64,000 nucleotides of DNA from Macrotrachela quadricornifera (GCA_022393335.1 JAJEKB010021314.1:320260-384259), one strand, 5' to 3'. Shown: positions 47,690 through 60,039, counted from the first letter of the stretch. Program-made: numbers and translations. Notes: generated from the letters alone by a model not told the origin.

Positions 47690-48084
47690 TTCAAAAAAGT
47701 AGATAGGTATCTTTGTAAATATTGAATTACACATGTCAACATACTTTTATTCCATATAATGCTTTCGATATATATTGATCTTCACATCGTGTTTTCCATA
47801 ATTTTTTTGCATATTTCCATATAAATTTTTCGGATATTTTCTTTTTAAAATACTTTTAAAAAAGAGGTACGGTACTAGTCGATACATTTGTCTTTAGTAG
47901 TGAGTATATAGATATGAAACAACCTAGTATAACAATGACATCGTTAGAAAGGGCTACCATTTATTTTTTAAGTGCAATTATTAAAACGCTAGGTTGACTT
48001 TTTTTAAGTAAAATTCGTATTTGGTCAAGGAATAAATTGACTGTTAAGTGAAAATATTGAACGGCAGTTAACTTATAGTTTCTC
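47690..48084. other. AT-rich, TAAGTAAAA-type words; no gene
   Basis: Contains TTTAAGTGCAA, GCTAGGTTGAC, TTAAGTAAAATTCG and TTAAGTGAAAAT. These resemble the ACTTAGC/GCTAAGTGAAAA words at 48760-48860 and 50090-50290, so a larger worn element spanning 47.95-50.3 kb is possible. Confidence 0.35.
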
Positions 48085-48750
48085 ACGAGGGAACCACCCA
48101 AGGTGCCACCCTTCGTTTTTTCTCATTCATGTTGCCTTCGATAGAGTATAACTAGATAGTAAAAACCCTAAAGGGATTTCTGCCCATGCCTTGTCTTTTA
48201 AAAACTACAGTTACTTTTCTATTTTGTGCTTTATATATATTTTCAAAAAAGTCGTGGGGGATCTCAGGGTTCGAAAAAAGTGTATTTTTGAATTTTGATC
48301 TGAAACTTTGTATACGTAGAGATCTCATATAGACTAATTCTTATGAAAAGTTTCGGAAGTTTCCATTAAGCTTTTTTCGAAAAATGAACCTTTCTAAACT
48401 TGTATCAACGGATGATATTTACGAGAAAGGACGTGTATCTACGAAGTTCCATACTTGAATGCTACCTTGATAAAAAGTCCTAAAACTTTTCATAAGAATT
48501 AGTCTATATGAGATCTCTACGTATACAAAGTTTCAGATCAAAATTCAAAAATACACTTTTTTCGAACCCTGAGATCCCCCACGACTTTTTTGAAAATATA
48601 TATAAAGCACAAAATAGAAAAGTAACTGTAGTTTTTAAAAGACAAGGCATGGGCAGAAATCCCTTTAGGGTTTTTACTATCTAGTTATACTCTATCGAAG
48701 GCAACATGAATGAGAAAAACGAAGGGTGGCACCTTGGGTGGTTCCCTCGT
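48085..48750. mobile_element. Near-perfect palindromic element, 666 bp
   Basis: Ends are ACGAGGGAACCACCC and its exact complement. The two arms, roughly 48085-48360 and 48475-48750, are complementary over about 275 bp with a single length difference (one T in a T-run). The loop is about 115 bp. There is no coding sequence. No clear target duplication. Arm identity is far above that of every other foldback in the window. Confidence 0.9.
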
Positions 48751-49197
48751 CAGTAATAAAATTATTTGCTAGGTTAGATTATTAATATCCAAGTAAATTT
48801 ATTTTTTGCTAAATTAATAAATTCAAATCATATTTACAAAACAAAATTGCTAAGCAAAAATTATCGTTACGAAGTAATTTCTAATAAAGACTAAGTATGA
48901 ATGACTAAGATAGGACCAATTTTTTATAAATACATACAAATAACTTAATAAAAAAACATAGATTTTGTTATTCGAATAAAATGATTAAATGAATGATTGC
49001 AACAAAAAGAAAATCAATTAATAAATCATCACTTGATTTACTACCATAGACGATATTCTTTTTAAATTTATTTTAATTTCCAAGTTTTTTTTATTTTTTG
49101 TATTTTTAAATAAATATATGTTTTTTAATTTCTTCTTCAATTTTTGGTCAGTTTTCGATCATCTTCAAAACGATGTTGAATTATAATAATCGTTCAT

Positions 49198-49465
49198 TTA
49201 ATTATTCTATTGAATATTTATGATGATATGGCATATACATTTTCTCTTTTCGTTTTCTTCTGTTAACATTGAGCTATCACCATGATAGATTTATATTTCG
49301 CCTTTATTTTTCGTTTCGATGTCATGCTTAAATAAATATATTTTTTGGTGTGGTGTATGCATTGTCTCTTTTTGTTTTCTTCTATTAATATTGGTGCATC
49401 AACATGATAAATGTATGTTTCACCAATATTTTTCGTTTTAATGTTTTGCTTGAATACATATAGTT
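49198..49465. repeat. Tandem duplication, unit about 130 bp
   Basis: The unit ATATGGCATATACATT...TTCTTCTGTTAACATTG...ATTTTTCGTTTCGATG...GCTTAAATA is followed directly by a diverged copy, GTGTGGTGTATGCATTG...TTCTTCTATTAATATTG...ATTTTTCGTTTTAATG...GCTTGAATA. Two copies only, with many substitutions. Confidence 0.65.
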
Positions 49466-51452
49466 ATTTTTTCGAGAATACTTCTACACAACGACGCCTT
49501 TTTCTTGCTTCTTGTCTTTTATACTAGATCTCTATTATTTTTTCAAGAGTTTTTATCGTGTTTTCGACTTTCTAGTAAGTTCTCACCCGCATTCAACTTG
49601 TTTTTTTAATAAGAATCAGTCATTGAAAGTTTACCTCAAATTTAAGATGTCGGTATGAGTGTAGAGTGAAGATGGTTTGTGAAAAGAAAGCTTCTACTAA
49701 CATGCATATACTAAAATCGACAAAACTCTTTGTTGCAGCTAGTTGCTAAGAATCTATTTTATTAGATTCGTGTGAATAAGAAAGTGGGTGTATGTAAGTT
49801 TGGGATGTTGGTGTCTATGTATGTTAGTTTTCTTTTCAAAAATATTCCCATCTTCAGACCTTATCAAAATAGAAAATCAAATTACACTAGTATTCCAGCT
49901 TCTTTAAAAAATGTATTTATAAACATATTATTGATATGAGTGTTAGGTTGAAGTTTTTCAAATCACTTTCATCAGCAGAGGATATATCACTTAGTGAAAA
50001 AGAGAAAAAGAGGATGACCATGAAAAGCAATAACAGTTTTATTGATACAATAACTGTAGAATTAAATTTTTTACTGAGATATTTATGTCTCTTAACATAG
50101 CAAAAATTATTTATTTACCTATCGATTTCGAATATTTTGCTTAAAAAATCAAACTTATTTGGTTAGATTTTAAATAAAAAACTTTGCAAAAATGTATTTT
50201 TTACTCGGAATTATTTTCAATGGATTACTTAGCAAAAATCAAATTTTTCACTTAGTTTTTATTTAAAATGACTTAGCATTTAAATACGAGCCTTAATTAA
50301 TTAATCATTGATTACGGAAGAAATGTCTCATTGAAACAAACGTTTTACTTAGCTTGAACACTTTAAAATATGACACAAAATCGAGTATATGCAACATTAG
50401 TATTAAGTTAAACAATATTTATTTTATTCAATTGATTAACCAAAAAATAAAGGACATGGTCGTAACATTCGTGTTCTTAAGTTTAAAGTGTACTTTAATG
50501 ACGGCTTTTTGAATAAGATAAATTTGAACAATAATAAAGGATTTTAGCTAAATAACGTGATTGATATAGATTCGCTTTAAGGACTATCTCGATAAAGTCA
50601 TTGATGTCGTGACCATCACGAAACCAGACACACCACAAACGGCTACTTCTCTGTTGTGAACATCATTAAAAGTAAATACAATTCTTTTTCAAAACTTTTT
50701 GCATTCGTTTTAAAATTGAACAAGACTATTAATTTTATAAAATGAAGATTTTAATTCTGCTATTTCGATTTCTTTACTTGTTGAACATTCATTAAATGAA
50801 ATTTTTTATAGAAATATGAACAATTAAACGATCCACTTGAAAGTATGTATTTAAAAATTCACAAATTAGTTGTAACTTGTAGGTGTCCTAAGATCACGGT
50901 TAGAAAAGTTTTTTGAAATAACAGAGAACTGTAATTCTTGCAAGACATAATATTTTAGTAATAACAAATGGTTATATAAGATAATAAATCTATACTATTT
51001 TTATGAATATGGGCTAGAGAAAGTGTTATCAGAAATGAAATTAATCAATTTATTCTTCTATTGTGCATAGAAAAGCTCGTAAAAACAACTATAATGCAAA
51101 ATGATTCATGATTGTCTATTTTATATTATATTGATTATGCAAACTATAATTTGATTTATAAATAACCAAGAAAGAAAAGTTTATATAGCGGACGCTAATT
51201 TATTGACTTTAAGTGGTTTTGATAAACTACAGCACTATATAGCAAATTAATTGATATAAATGTACACTAATCTCTTTAAACTGCAATCAATAATACCGAA
51301 AATAAAAGAAATAAATGATAAATAAATACAAGTACTAGTACTTCTGTTTTGAATTAATTAACATTTTACAAAAAATAGGTAACTTCTCTTAAAGTCTATT
51401 AAAATTTAAAAAGTTTTTTGTATTTGAAAAATATATATCTTTCTATATTCGC
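49466..51452. other. No gene seen
   Basis: AT-rich. The stretch 50090-50290 carries several ACTTAGC/TTAGCAAAAAT words. No supported coding exon. Confidence 0.4.
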
Positions 51453-51460
51453 AAATAAAA

Positions 51461-52407
51461 GGGATTGGTGAACGATGAGCACAAGGAACTATGAGCACGG
51501 AACGATGAGCACGGAAACGATAAGCATAGGAATGATAAGCACGTGAAAGTTCACCACCGGAAAGTTAAGCACGAATAAAAAAAAGTGGTGTCAAACTTGA
51601 AAGTTGAATTCAAGTATTCAGTTCCTAAATAGCTATATCTTTTACAAATTCAGTCCAACTGTTCGAGGACTAATTAAAAGTCAGATATCTTATAAATAAG
51701 AAAAAAAAACAAACTTTCACTCATTTATAGACTGCTCCCAATTTCATTACACTCACAGTAAGCACAGCGTTCTACGGTAAGCACCCGCGCGAAGAATCGA
51801 AGATTTGGGGGGAGACAGGGAACGGTGAACAAGCTATGAAAGGGTGTGAAAATTTTGGAGGGATTATAAAAGAGTATTCCGAGCAAAACTTCTTAAAAAA
51901 ACAAAGTTTTTTCTAAATCTGCTCTCGCCGCTGAAAAAAAACGAAAAATTTTTGAATTATTTAGAATGTGTACACCCACTTAGGCCTTCCCGCTCCCGGA
52001 GGTTCTGTCCATGGATACGAAGCTGAATTCGAGAATTGAAGTTTCAAGTATATGTATGTGGCTCAATTTCTAATCTCACTCTACCAGAAGCTCATATTTA
52101 TGCCATATTGAAAAAATGAGAACAAATAATACAAAAACATGTACTTTTTTTCTTCTAAATATGACTGCTTGTTTTATTTCTGAGAAGTCAGATTATTAAC
52201 TATAATTAAGTTAAACCTATTATGTTTTCTCATTAAATCTAATATATGATCCTATTAACGAACATATTGATTCGTCTTTTAAAATAGATTAGACTGATAT
52301 TTTTTTATTCGTGCTTAACTTTCCGGTGCTGAACTTTCTCGTGCTTATCGTTCCTTGTGCTTATCATTCTCGTGCTTATCGTTTACGTGCTCATCATTCC
52401 GGTTCCC
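51461..52407. mobile_element. 947-bp element with GATAAGCACG repeats, 8-bp TSD
   Basis: Flanked by an exact 8-bp duplication AAATAAAA (51453-51460 and 52408-52415). The ends GGGATTGGTGAACGATGAGCAC and the complement of GTGCTCATCATTCCGGTTCCC are imperfect inverted repeats. Just inside each end lie six or seven direct units of GA(T/A)(G/A)AGCACGGAA-type sequence (51471-51570, and inverted at 52310-52395). The core of about 700 bp has no transposase ORF. The target-site length fits hAT-type transposition by a protein encoded elsewhere. Confidence 0.85.
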
Positions 52408-52442
52408 AAATAAAAAATAATATGCTACCATAACAAATGCCC

Positions 52443-52735
52443 TGACGATATCAACACCGCAAATACCACAAATATCACGAACACCGCAAGCACTGCAATG
52501 CCGCATGCACCGCATATACCGCGAACACCGGACGCACCGCAAATACCGCAAACACCGCAAACACCGCAAACACCGCAAATACCGCGAACACCGCAAATAC
52601 CGCAAGCACCGCGAACACCGCAAGCACCGCAATACCTTGAAGACTGCCAATAATTCGTCTGTCTGATTTTGCTACAAATTACTTTTGCGTTTCAGATAAT
52701 GATTTTGTCGCAAAATCAAATTCCCCATCATATGA
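52443..52735. repeat. ACCGCAAATACCGC minisatellite, copy 2 (inverted)
   Basis: About 200 bp of ACCGCAAAT/ACCGCAAAC/ACCGCGAAC words, the complement of the array at 45180-45880. It is followed by GACAAAATCAAATTCCCC-type flank sequence (52700-52730) that matches in reverse complement the motif before copy 1. The minus-strand ORF across it is a repeat artefact. Confidence 0.85.
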
Positions 52736-52877
52736 AAAATTAAAAGTTTGGTCAACTATATTATGAGCTGATATCAAAAATCATTGTGCACCATTGTACT
52801 ATAACATGAAAGAACGATAGCATAGCCTGAGATTTTATATTCTTATTACAAATTCATTTTTCTCTCATTTTATTTTA

Positions 52878-53441
52878 CAGTATCCCGTTGTTGCATAAGT
52901 TCTGCATGCTTGGATCAGTAGAATTATAATGCCAATATAGAACTACATTTAAAGGAAAGTCACTATGTATTCTAATAGCGCTCGGAATTCTCTAACACTC
53001 TATGTATTTAAACCTTGGCGTGCATTTATTTAATGGAAAATATTTCGAGTACAGTGAAGACATCCTTACCTGCATTACCAATGTTCGAAATATTTTTCGG
53101 CAAATAAGTTCAATTCAAGAGTAGAATATACAGAGTGACGGAGCATTCCAAAGGTTTTCAGGATATATAATTAATTTTCTAGAAAAACAGTTTTATTATG
53201 TAGATAAAAATTTTAAAAGCATATGACAAAGAAACAAAAAATAAAGTTCGTGAAAGTCTGAGAGTGCAGGTGTCTTCACTATACTCGATATATTTTTCAG
53301 AAAATAAATGCAAGTCATGACTTAAATACATAAAGTGATAGAGAATTCTGAGCGCTATCAGAATACATAATGACTTCCCTTTAAATGTAGTATAATTCTA
53401 CTGATCCAAACGTGCAAAACTTATGCAACAACGGGATATTT
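52878..53441. mobile_element. Tc1/mariner-type foldback MITE (564 bp)
   Basis: TA-flanked. The left end CAGTATCCCGTTGTTGCATAAG is matched by the complement of CTTATGCAACAACGGGATATTT. The arms continue (GGATCAGTAGAATTATA against TATAATTCTACTGATCC, and GAAAGTCA(C/T)TATGTATTCT). No coding sequence. It encloses a less symmetrical middle at about 53020-53330. Confidence 0.85.
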
Positions 53442-53929
53442 TATACTCGTAAACGAGAGATTGCTTGTGATATACTTCTTACATAACTTTCTGAAAATAA
53501 ACGTTGATAAAACATGATTCCGTCACGATACCTTTTTCTATCTACAAAACTAACAACATGTACTTTGCATTTTATTTTTATTTCTTTATATGGCTAAGCA
53601 TTGGAGCTACAATTTTGTAGAGAGACTCTTATCACCACATTTATAGTTGAGCTAAATTTTAAACTTTCAACAGCATTCAAAATCAAGTTCCATTTTGTGT
53701 AGATTTCGTCACGACCTATGTGTCAGTCATTAAACCAACACTAAAACTTCAAATCCTATGAAACTTTCAGCATGAATAGAGGATCTCAGCTTTATATTAC
53801 TTCATTTCATTGAGATATTACAAAAGCATGGGAAAAAACGTGATTCCGTCACACTTGGACAGGCAGTTGGTTATTTTTATTAACAGAGACGCTTCGAGAT
53901 ATAGGTTTCGAATGTAGTTTTTCTCATTG
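53442..53929. other. No gene seen
   Basis: Contains two GATTCCGTCAC words (53517 and 53842), possibly ends of another worn repeat. No supported ORF. Confidence 0.35.
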
Positions 53930-54310
53930 AATCAGATGGATATATTTCAAAGCGCTTTGTAAGTGAAAGTAACGAAAAAAGCTAATTTTATTCAAAAGAT
54001 CCAGTTTTTTCCGTGTTAACAAAAACGAGTTTTTTTTAAAAGCACCTCTAATATATACATTTTTGTAGAACTCGAGAAGCTCTATCAAACAATATAAAAA
54101 ATATTTTATTATATGTTTAAATTGTCAGTTCCTTAATTCTCTATGCTAAAAAGGGTATGCAACTTCCGAAAATTTTCTAAGTTCAACATGAAAAGATTTT
54201 GATAGTTCTTACTTTTTATTATCAATAAGTCTAGTTTTGTCGCTCTTTGATTTGCAATAAAATTCATTAGATATTCACTATGAAATCATAACTCTACCTC
54301 ACTAACAAAA
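53930..54310. mobile_element. Diverged half copy of the 26224-type MITE
   Basis: Blocks such as TTTTGTAGAACTCGAGAAGCTCTATC, TCTAAGTTCAACATGAAAA and TTGATTTGCAATAAAATTCATTAGA follow the same order as the right half of the palindrome at 26224-27189. The opposite arm is missing or unrecognisable, so this is a fragment. Confidence 0.55.
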
Positions 54311-54778
54311 GGTTATGGCAACCCAGTAGAACATATTTTACTGCATTTACTCTTCGTAGCAATAAATTTAGGATCAAGTGTTTGACCAGGCAGAAATTTT
54401 GATACAAACTGACATATGACTTCTGAACCATTCTTTATAGAGATAGACGTATTATTTCACACTTAAGATAAAATTTCTCAGAAGTCATCAAATATTCAAA
54501 TTTTCATCGATTATAATCATTCGATTTTAATCAATAACTTAAACAGAAATAATCAAAACAATCAGTATGAAATTCATTATTTTGATTTATTTTCATTATA
54601 ATCCGATTCTGACTGAATAGATTGTCGGTTGTAATGAAAACTAACTAAAATAAACAATCGTATGCCGATGTTTCTGGAATTATCCTGGTTCAGCCGTCGA
54701 TTAAATCGTATAATTCTAATCAATAACAAAAATTGATTATTTTTGCATAACATTGTACATAGAGTTTTTTCATTTTTA

Positions 54779-54994
54779 GTATCCCAACAACATGAATTAT
54801 CAAGCAATGCATCACCACTTACAAAACGTCTACCTATTCATCTTCATCTTGCTGCTCACTTTGCGGCTAACGATCCTTATAATGATCTTCAATTTCGCAA
54901 TCAACACGCTGAATACAGTTCTGATCTTGCTGGTCATCGTGATAATGATGACCTCGATTATGATTATGACCGTGAGGGTTTTCGTATTGAATAA
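54779..54994 (+). pseudogene. Orphan C-terminal exon, unidentified
   Basis: After a good acceptor (TTTTTTCATTTTTAG) an open frame reads SQQHELSSNASPLTKRLPIH, then an HAEYSSDLAGHRDNDDLDYD acidic segment, and ends REGFRIE and TAA. Its codon composition is richer in GC than the surroundings, which supports real coding ancestry. No upstream exon could be linked. An overlapping frame (54792-55064) is a shadow. The product is unknown. Confidence 0.35.
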
Positions 54995-57753
54995 ATGTAT
55001 TCAGACAAACATGAAAATGTTAAAAAAATTAAAGATGAGAATGAATATTAGTTTTCATCATTAGTTTTGATCTAATTGATAACGACATCATCAATTAATA
55101 TATTTGAAGAAAAGTTTGTTTTTTTCTGTGGTGAAGTATCATTTTCGAGAAAATAATGCTGGTTGAAATTGATCGATAAATCGAAGAAATTTTCCAATAA
55201 ATGCGTAAAATGTAGAATAATATTTTGTTGAAATTAATCTATCATTAGTTTCGTTTTAATATGTAACAGAAAATGTTTGACCTAAAATGATGAGTAATCT
55301 AAAAATAGAAAAAATTAAATGTTTACTCATCAGTTGATAATGTAGGAATGTATAATTCGGTGCTTATTCCGATATAGATGCATTGATACCATTGAGAATT
55401 GATAAAAATCAGTACAGAGTCCAGAAAAACTTGGTTACTCAGTATTGGTCATTTAGTTTTTTATTGTTTACTTTTTGGCAATGATGAGCAATAGTATGTA
55501 AAAAAAACTTCTTGAAATGATCATTATAGGATATCAGTAGTCTTATAGAACGTTGTTGATTCTCGGACAGTGGTATAATCAATATTTTTAGACAATTAAA
55601 AAAGTAGGAAATCCTTATAATTTTATTCCTTATACACCTGTAGTCTTGAATGCACTCTGCTTTCATCGAAGAAAGTCGAACGATAGGTATGTCGAAAATA
55701 TATGAATTACTATTTAATTGAAAAAAAATTGGTTCAGTAAATTTATTTCATCTGTAGAACTGATATATACAAAAACTGTTTATGCCAATCGAAAGTGAAG
55801 ACCTGAAGAATCTCATCAAGGAATAAGCTGAATTTACGTTACTTCTGAATATACCTTTGATCATTCTGTTCCACGTCGATTCTTCTCATCTTCCTTTGTG
55901 AGTGTCCGAAAATGCTCTAAAGATATGAATGAAACATAACACGATCAGTTCATTGTTATCCTGATGGTATTGTTATTTAACTTAGTACTATTCAATGAAT
56001 TTCGTACCGAAATAAGATCTTCTATCCTTTTCCAAAGTAATTGTAAAATATTAGAAAATGCTTCGTATGATGATTTGATTCTATTGTATCAAACTTACTC
56101 TCTCTCACTTTCTGTTGCCAGAGTATCAACAAGAATCATTATTTCATCATCTCATGTTGTGTAATTACTCTCGGAAAGTATAATTGTGCAATATAAACGA
56201 AAGAATAATGTAATAATCATCGTTTCATTAGAAAGTGATGTGTGGTTATTCGAATGTGGCATGTGTGAGAAAAACATGAAAAGCTATAGCAAATTTGGGT
56301 TGACTATCAAAAGGATCCTGTCATATAAGATGACCTATCCAGAATTGAGAAATTAAACATACCATCTTGTAGAATTCTTCAAGACGCATCGAATGATATA
56401 TAATAAGTCTATTTTCTAAAACGTTTTGGAAGCGAGTTATGATCAATTTACTAACGTGGTGATAAATAGTTAATCAGGATAGTCCCTATAAGTTAGTCAA
56501 AGGACATCACAAAAAATATTTCTTATGTATAGTTGTGAAGAGTTTTAGACGAACTACAAGCTCATATACTTAACATCTTTCATCACATAGTATTAAGAAG
56601 AAAAAAAAAAGATGATTTCTTATCACCTTCACACTGTTTTTGATCAAAAGCGATAATAATAAGTTAACTGTGATGAATGATGTTAGTCTCAGAAGAAGCG
56701 TCTATCCGTCAAATTTTGCCTGAAACTGTAACTTAGATAGGGCTGCAAAATGCACTAAAATGTATCCTTGTACTTATTTAATCATATATGATAAATTCGA
56801 AAAATCGTTTGAACTATTTAACTTCTAAATTTGAAGTTTCAAGAATGAGGATGTACACAAAGCAAATTTAATAGTTGAATATTCTAATAGAATGAGTTCT
56901 ACATTACTAAGTAGTTTAATGTCTTTTTCTCTTTTGTAGTTTAATTACTGTGACGATAAGTCTTGGAATTTTAGAACAATAAGATGGATCTGTTTTTTTG
57001 TGAGGAATGTTAAGCATATCCATGATTATACGTCATTTTTTGTGAAAATAAAATTCGATACATTGTTTTTGAGTGTAATTATTAAATCTGATGGATGATA
57101 GAGAGCTAAAAATAGTAAAAATCATGTAATACTCATTTTATTAATTTTGGACAGAAACATACTTTAATCTACAAAGTTCTACTTTCAGTTAATAACTTCA
57201 TGTTGTTAATTGTCGAATATAAATAAATTCAACGTCACGAACCGAAATAATATAAACTACATGTAGTTTCAAAAGAAAAAGACAATCAAATCACTATGCA
57301 AACAGAACAATTCACTCATGTATAATGAATACATATGTCACCATAAGAAGCAAAATTCGGTAAGAACAGAAGAGAATTATTGAACAAAAAGGGCTCAAAT
57401 GACATAGGAGTAGTGAGAAATTATTAGGTTCAATGAGTTCTCTGTTCCAGATGAACAATACCTTGAATTCGATGAAAATTTTCTCAATTACGCTTTTCTA
57501 ATCAAATATCACAGAAATAAGAGCATTACTTTTGAATTTAGAAATATATTCCAAGTACAGCTTGGTTAGCTTATATTGTCACTATCATAGATGTCACTAT
57601 AACAACTACATGAATATAATATTGGTCCTCGAATAAAAATCACGTGTAAATTATTATCTTGCTTATGAAAGTGAAGAAAAGGAAAAAAAACGTTTTATTT
57701 TTGTTTTTTTGTAATTAAAAAATAAATAAAAGGAAAAAAATTATTAAATTTCA
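54995..57753. other. No gene supported
   Basis: About 2.7 kb of AT-rich sequence. Short ORFs at 55439-55666 (minus) and 55964-56164 (plus) lack motifs and splice context. No clear repeat element was recognised. Confidence 0.4.
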
Positions 57754-58302
57754 ATGGATAAACTATATAAAATTATAAAACCTTTAGCAAATATTTATAC
57801 AATTATTTTAATATGGTTTTTAACAATATTAAATATTTATTTATTTTTAAAACCATTAAAAGACTATTCAACATCTGTTGGTCTTAAAACAATTCCAAAT
57901 TATCTTGATGATATGTTTTATTATACACCTGAAGAAGGTTATCAATCTCTTTCAAATTTAGGTGAACAAGGACGAGCTGCATATCGTTTAGCAAATTATA
58001 CTGATTATATTTTACCAATTTTATTATTTCTTTCATTATCATTACCAAATATTATTTTAAATAAAGAAAATAAATTTATTATTATTATACCATTTATGTA
58101 TATGATTATTGATTATATTGAAAATATTTCTGAAAAATATGTTTTAGAAATTTATCCAAATAGAAATGATTATATAATGACATTAGCATGTTATACTGGA
58201 ATGTTAAAAATGATTTTTATATTTTTAAGTTTATGTGCATTAATTATTAATTTAATTAAATGGATTTTAATATCAAAAAAACAAAAAGAAAAAAGAAAAT
58301 AA
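57754..58302 (+). CDS. Four-TM membrane protein, unknown function
   Basis: Single-exon ORF of 182 residues with an AT-rich but clearly coding sequence. Four hydrophobic helices lie at about residues 12-32, 86-104, 108-124 and 145-173. A loop after helix 1 has TPEEGYQSLSNLGEQGRAAY and an ANYTDYILPILLFL junction. The C-terminus is lysine-rich (KKQKEKRK), which could serve as a retrieval or inside-positive signal. The Y-x-x-x-D-x-x-x-P arrangement recalls small four-helix proteins found in many protists and animals, but I cannot name a family. The ATG follows an A-rich leader with no upstream ATG in frame. No neighbours with related roles. Confidence 0.75.
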   Translation: MDKLYKIIKPLANIYTIILIWFLTILNIYLFLKPLKDYSTSVGLKTIPNYLDDMFYYTPEEGYQSLSNLGEQGRAAYRLANYTDYILPILLFLSLSLPNIILNKENKFIIIIPFMYMIIDYIENISEKYVLEIYPNRNDYIMTLACYTGMLKMIFIFLSLCALIINLIKWILISKKQKEKRK

Positions 58303-58569
58303 ATTTATATATCATGAATTCTATGCTTTAATAGAAACAAAATGATTAAGTTTAAAAATGAACAATAAAATAATACTTTCATGAGTTTTAAATTATGATT
58401 CTATTATAATGTATGTAGAAATTTTAAATTAATTATGTAAGAAAATATTGATTATCTTTTTTAACAGTAGAAATAAATAATGTAAAATATTTAATATTAA
58501 AAATTTTTCTCTCTTTCGAATAGATGATTGATGGTCATTTGTTCAAGTTCTATTGGAACTTTTTTTTCA
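58303..58569. other. Intergenic, convergent 3' ends
   Basis: AT-rich sequence between the four-TM gene and the minus-strand pseudogene. AATAAA-type signals occur near 58365 and 58475. Confidence 0.4.
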
Positions 58570-59225
58570 TGTTTAGTTTTTTGTGATTCTTATCTTTGAA
58601 ACGAAAAATGAAGATAGCATCCTGTTTATTGTCTTGTTTCTTATTCGGTTCTACAAACCGCTCAGCGACACAATGCATTTTGAATGTTGATATGAATGCT
58701 TTATTGAATGCTGGTTTTCCAATAATACGTACATCACGATATGCACGATTTGTAAGTTGATATTTTGGATGATTCGTTGAAAATATATCATCAAATATTG
58801 AATCAATAAAATATAATACCCAATCATTATTTAGAGTTTTGACATTTTCATCAAATTTTAATAGACTGAGTAATGAATTAATTGGATTACCTATACTCGA
58901 AGCATCACTACGTTTCGCTAATATTGTGTTTGTAGCATTCTATAGTATATGTATATAAAAGGTGTGTAATATCATTTGTTCAAGTAAATATGGTACATTT
59001 GCCATATTTGCTCTTTTACTAATTACAGCTTGTGTTTTTCTAACACCTTGATCTATTCATAACCGACTAGTTCCATTCAAAAGCAGTTGACTAATGATAT
59101 AATTAATACTATCTGCATCAGTTAATGCCCATTCAATTGCTATATCTTGACACGCGAGAGACGTTTTTCTTATTTAATATGTCATCAGATGTTGTTGATG
59201 CTATAAAAATGACTGCATGTCGTTC
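58570..59225 (-). pseudogene. Unidentified minus-strand pseudogene
   Basis: Minus-strand translation gives well-formed protein segments: RHAVIFIASTTSDDILNKK, then in another frame SLACQDIAIEWALTDADSIN and RKTQAVISKRANMANVPYLL, then NATNTILAKRSDASSIGNPI through FDDIFSTNHPKYQLTNRAYR and RIIGKPAFNKAFISTFKMHC. A frameshift near 59150, a TAG in place of a likely tryptophan near 59063 and the absence of a usable donor before the acceptor at 58940 show decay. Composition and continuity support true coding ancestry. I could not identify the family with confidence. Confidence 0.55.
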
Positions 59226-60039
59226 TTTACTAAACGAATAAAAAAAGACAATAGATAATGCCTATTATACGTGTGTCTAATTTTCATTCGTAGTATTCTT
59301 ATAAACTGTAAATATATCGTTAAAATTTGCTTGGATCATTATATAGAAATGAATACAAATATATTATATATAATTCTCCATCGAATTTTATATAAAAAAT
59401 AACAGTCAGAGTTCTATTTGTAAAATACATTATTGATTGATATTTGATCTTAATTTTTCAAAATATTCAAAGATAAGTATCAGAATGTAGAGAAAAACTG
59501 TTTTCAATCTTTCATACTGGACTCGTATTTTTTTACAGAACCGTGTTTCTATTTTTCAGTTTGTTTACGTCAAAAAGTATCAAATGAGTTGATTTCTCTT
59601 GATCTTTACATTATTTCAGATACTATGAGAAAAGTCTTAGACTGATAAATTGACTCTATCTGTGAGTATAGACACTTACTAAGAATTTTTTTTTCTATTG
59701 ACTGTGTCGATCAAGATTCTATTTATTCATTGAGATATGTTTTATTTTGCTTTTTACAGGGAAAAATTGTCAGAGACATTCTGCTTTTCTAGTTCCATCA
59801 TACACATACATTAATGGGTGATTTCTAAGGTTTTTAGTAAACTGATAATGTTTATCGTTAACATTTCTTCTATTAAGAATCTTTTGAGGATGCGATAAAG
59901 TAAAAATCTTATTATCAATGTATTCGATGAATTAAAAGTTGTAAATATTAATGGAACGATATTTCAAAAAAAGATGATTTATTGGTTTTTTTTCCACCTA
60001 AAACAGAATCTGCTTCAGTCGATGTTAGAATGTTATTTC
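59226..60039. other. No gene seen
   Basis: AT-rich intergenic sequence with no supported ORF. Confidence 0.4.

Noticed and set aside
52345..52650. Minus-strand ORF of 101 codons
   Set aside because: It crosses the right end of the 947-bp element and the ACCGCAAAT minisatellite; repetitive artefact.
54792..55064. ORF of 90 codons with hydrophobic composition
   Set aside because: Shadow frame over the more convincing exon at 54779-54994. Its apparent helices come from CTT/ATC runs.
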